Below, one piece after another: positions 6,563 through 7,881 of a stretch of DNA of 7,881 bases. The translations under genes were made by a program, and so were the position numbers. Under the pieces are notes generated by a model. That model searched no databases. It saw only the letters and a program-made list of their open reading frames with translations, and was not told the DNA's origin. Within the stretch, counting starts at the first letter, position 1; every line of letters begins with the position of its first letter. This DNA comes from Pseudomonadota bacterium. GTDB lineage: Bacteria; Pseudomonadota; Gammaproteobacteria; Xanthomonadales; Xanthomonadaceae. The stretch covers positions 1 to 7,881 of the forward strand of contig JAEXAG010000071.1 of the NCBI GenBank assembly GCA_023394655.1, written 5' to 3'.

Positions 6563-7609
6563 TCAATCGTGGGCGAAGAACTCGTTGCCGTGCTTGTCGA
6601 GCAGGTCCAGCGCCTTGCCGCCACCACGGGCGACGCAGGTCAGCGGGTCGTCCGCCACCATCACGTGCAGGCCGGTTTCCTCGCTCAGCAGGCGGTCCAG
6701 GTCGCGCAGCAGGGCGCCACCGCCGGTCAGCACGATGCCGCGCTCGGCGACGTCGGCGGAAAGCTCCGGCGGCGTCTGCTCCAGCGCCTGCTTGACGCCG
6801 GCCACGATGGTCGCCAGCGGCTCGCGCAGGGCCTCGAGCACCTCGTTGGAATTGATGCGGATGACCTTGGGCACGCCCTCGGCCAGGTGGCGACCGGAGA
6901 TCTCGGTCTCGCGCACCTCGGCCTGCGGGTAGGCGCAGCCGATCTCCACCTTGACGCGCTCCGCGGTGGCCTCGCCGATCAGCATGCCGTGGTGGCGGCG
7001 CACGTAGTTGATGATCGCCTCGTCGAAGCGATCGCCACCGGCGCGCACCGAAGCCGAATACACGATGCCGTTGAGCGCGATCACCGCCACTTCAGTGGTG
7101 CCGCCGCCGATGTCGATGACCATCGAGCCGGTCGCCTCGGTCACCGGCATGCCGGCACCGATCGCCGCAGCCATCGGCTCCTCGATCAGCGAGACATCGC
7201 GCGCACCGGCTTCCAGCGCCGATTCGCGGATCGCGCGCTGCTCCACCTGGGTGGAGCCGGAGGGCACGCAGATCAGCACCCGCGGGCTGGGCTTGAGGAA
7301 ACGGCTCTTGTGCACCTTCTTGATGAAGTACTTGAGCATTTCCTCGGTATAGGTGAAATCGGCGATGACGCCATCCTTCATCGGCCGGATGGTGGTCAGG
7401 TTGCCCGGCGTGCGGCCGAGCATCTGCTTGGCATCCACGCCCACCGCGGCCACCGAGCGGGTGGCACCGGTCAGGCGGTCCTGGCGCACCGCGACCACCG
7501 AAGGCTCGTTCAGCACGATGCCCTGGCCGCGGACGTAGATCAGGGTGTTGGCCGTGCCCAGATCGATGGACAGGTCATTGGAAAACATGCCGCGCAGCTT
7601 CTTGAACAT
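6563..7609 (-). CDS. mreB: Rod shape-determining protein MreB, bacterial actin
   Basis: MreB is an actin homologue that polymerises into antiparallel filaments on the inner membrane and steers the Rod complex around the cell. The 348 residues align along their whole length with E. coli MreB (347). The N-terminal FKKLRGMF is the expected membrane-binding amphipathic helix. ATPase motifs are IDLGTANT at 15-22 (phosphate 1), IEEPMAAAIG at 142-151 with the catalytic glutamate, VIDIGGGTTE at 164-173 (phosphate 2), and GIVLTGGGALL at 291-301 (adenosine). The ATG at 7609 is required to keep the amphipathic helix, although the upstream leader (GAGCCCCCGATCG) has no Shine-Dalgarno match. As first gene of the run it probably sits closest to the main promoter, in the divergent region to the right. 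A hairpin follows its stop codon. Confidence 0.99.
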   Translation of the reverse strand: MFKKLRGMFSNDLSIDLGTANTLIYVRGQGIVLNEPSVVAVRQDRLTGATRSVAAVGVDAKQMLGRTPGNLTTIRPMKDGVIADFTYTEEMLKYFIKKVHKSRFLKPSPRVLICVPSGSTQVEQRAIRESALEAGARDVSLIEEPMAAAIGAGMPVTEATGSMVIDIGGGTTEVAVIALNGIVYSASVRAGGDRFDEAIINYVRRHHGMLIGEATAERVKVEIGCAYPQAEVRETEISGRHLAEGVPKVIRINSNEVLEALREPLATIVAGVKQALEQTPPELSADVAERGIVLTGGGALLRDLDRLLSEETGLHVMVADDPLTCVARGGGKALDLLDKHGNEFFAHD

Positions 7610-7762
7610 CGATCGGGGGCTCGTGCAGGGGGACGGAACAGGCCCGCCAGTCTATCGAAATCCCGGCCGCGTGGCGTTCCGCATTCGTTATCCGGCGGGG
7701 CTTTCTGGCCCGGCGCCCGCCGGCGGGCTACCCTATGCGGTTCATCCCCAGAGTCCCGCCGA
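7610..7762. promoter_or_regulatory. Divergent control region between mreB and the kinase gene
   Basis: This 153-nt spacer must carry the promoters of both divergent genes. For mreB the best -10 candidate is TAGACT on the minus strand (7654-7649), leaving a leader of about 33 nt, but no good -35 is seen at 16-18 nt. For the kinase, AT-richer bits at 7686-7692 and 7729-7736 are possible -10 regions with no convincing partner. Existence of promoters here is inferred from gene orientation; exact boxes are uncertain. Confidence 0.45.
7715..7728. promoter_or_regulatory. 14-bp perfect palindrome in the divergent region
   Basis: GCCCGCCGGCGGGC is its own reverse complement and has no spacer. It lies 34 nt before the kinase ATG and far upstream of mreB. 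A related half, CCGGCGGGG, occurs at 7692-7700. The site could bind a dimeric regulator, but its pure GC content makes chance occurrence plausible in this genome. Confidence 0.3.
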
Positions 7763-7881
7763 ATGTCCGCCCTGATCTGTGGCTCCCTTGCCTACGACAC
7801 CATCATGGTCTTCCCGGACCATTTCAAGAACCACATCCTGCCGGACAAGGTCCACATCCTGAACGTCTCGTTCCTGGTGCC
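7763..7881 (+). CDS. PfkB/ribokinase-family kinase (adenosine kinase-like), 5' end only
   Basis: The first 39 residues are visible before the window ends. MSALICGSLAYDTIMVFPD followed by FKNHILPDKVHILNVSFLVP-type sequence matches the N-terminus of PfkB-family proteins annotated as adenosine kinase or carbohydrate kinase in proteobacteria. The GSLAYD segment corresponds to the first beta-strand and its conserved glycine and aspartate, which in the family help form the nucleoside or sugar pocket. The ATP-binding C-terminal GAGD motif is outside the window, so substrate cannot be assigned beyond family resemblance. The ATG is chosen because family similarity begins at once after it; no strong ribosome-binding site is visible. 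The gene diverges from mreB and shares its 153-nt control region. A functional link to cell-wall growth is not implied. Confidence 0.85.
   Translation, partial: MSALICGSLAYDTIMVFPDHFKNHILPDKVHILNVSFLV

Noticed and set aside
4992..6566. 524-codon minus-strand frame as an MreC-MreD fusion or extended MreD
   Set aside because: The upstream part is the wrong frame of mreC with low-complexity composition. MreD begins at the ATGA overlap at 5477.
1..7881. CRISPR arrays, insertion sequences, tRNA/rRNA genes, phage or defence genes
   Set aside because: No spaced direct repeats, transposase motifs, tRNA-like cloverleaf or accessory gene signatures were seen. The genes form a continuous conserved cell-wall cluster.

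Overview
The window comes from a very GC-rich gammaproteobacterium, most likely Xanthomonadales/Xanthomonadaceae (Lysobacter, Luteimonas, Pseudoxanthomonas or Xanthomonas type). This rests on base composition, close agreement of MreB with the gammaproteobacterial protein, and gene order: mreB-mreC-mreD-mrdA-rodA-mltB-rlpA facing away from a PfkB-family kinase. The genus assignment is inference; no search was run.

Layout. Everything from about 7609 down to 1 is one minus-strand run of cell-wall elongation genes: mreB (7609-6563), mreC (6469-5474), mreD (5477-4992), mrdA/PBP2 (4988-3027), rodA (3030-1897), mltB (1821-712) and the 5' part of rlpA (715 to the left edge). Packing is tight. mreC/mreD and mltB/rlpA overlap by ATGA, mrdA/rodA by GTGA, and mreD/mrdA are 3 nt apart. 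The only gaps in the run are 93 nt after mreB, with a strong hairpin, and 75 nt between rodA and mltB. A 153-nt divergent control region (7610-7762) separates mreB from a plus-strand kinase gene that starts at 7763 and runs off the right edge.

How the genes work together. MreB filaments under the inner membrane organise the Rod complex. MreC and MreD link them to RodA (glycan polymerase) and PBP2 (transpeptidase), which insert new sidewall peptidoglycan. MltB and RlpA are outer-membrane lipoprotein lytic transglycosylases that cut glycan strands, so synthesis and cleavage enzymes are co-transcribed.

Assessment. This is a conserved housekeeping cluster. I found no mobile element, CRISPR array, RNA gene or undescribed system. 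The points worth a second look are fine-scale: a G9 run next to a hexamer repeat inside mrdA, whose -1 frame stays open into rodA; hairpins abutting the mreD and rlpA start codons; a hairpin just after mreB; and a 14-bp palindrome in the divergent promoter region.
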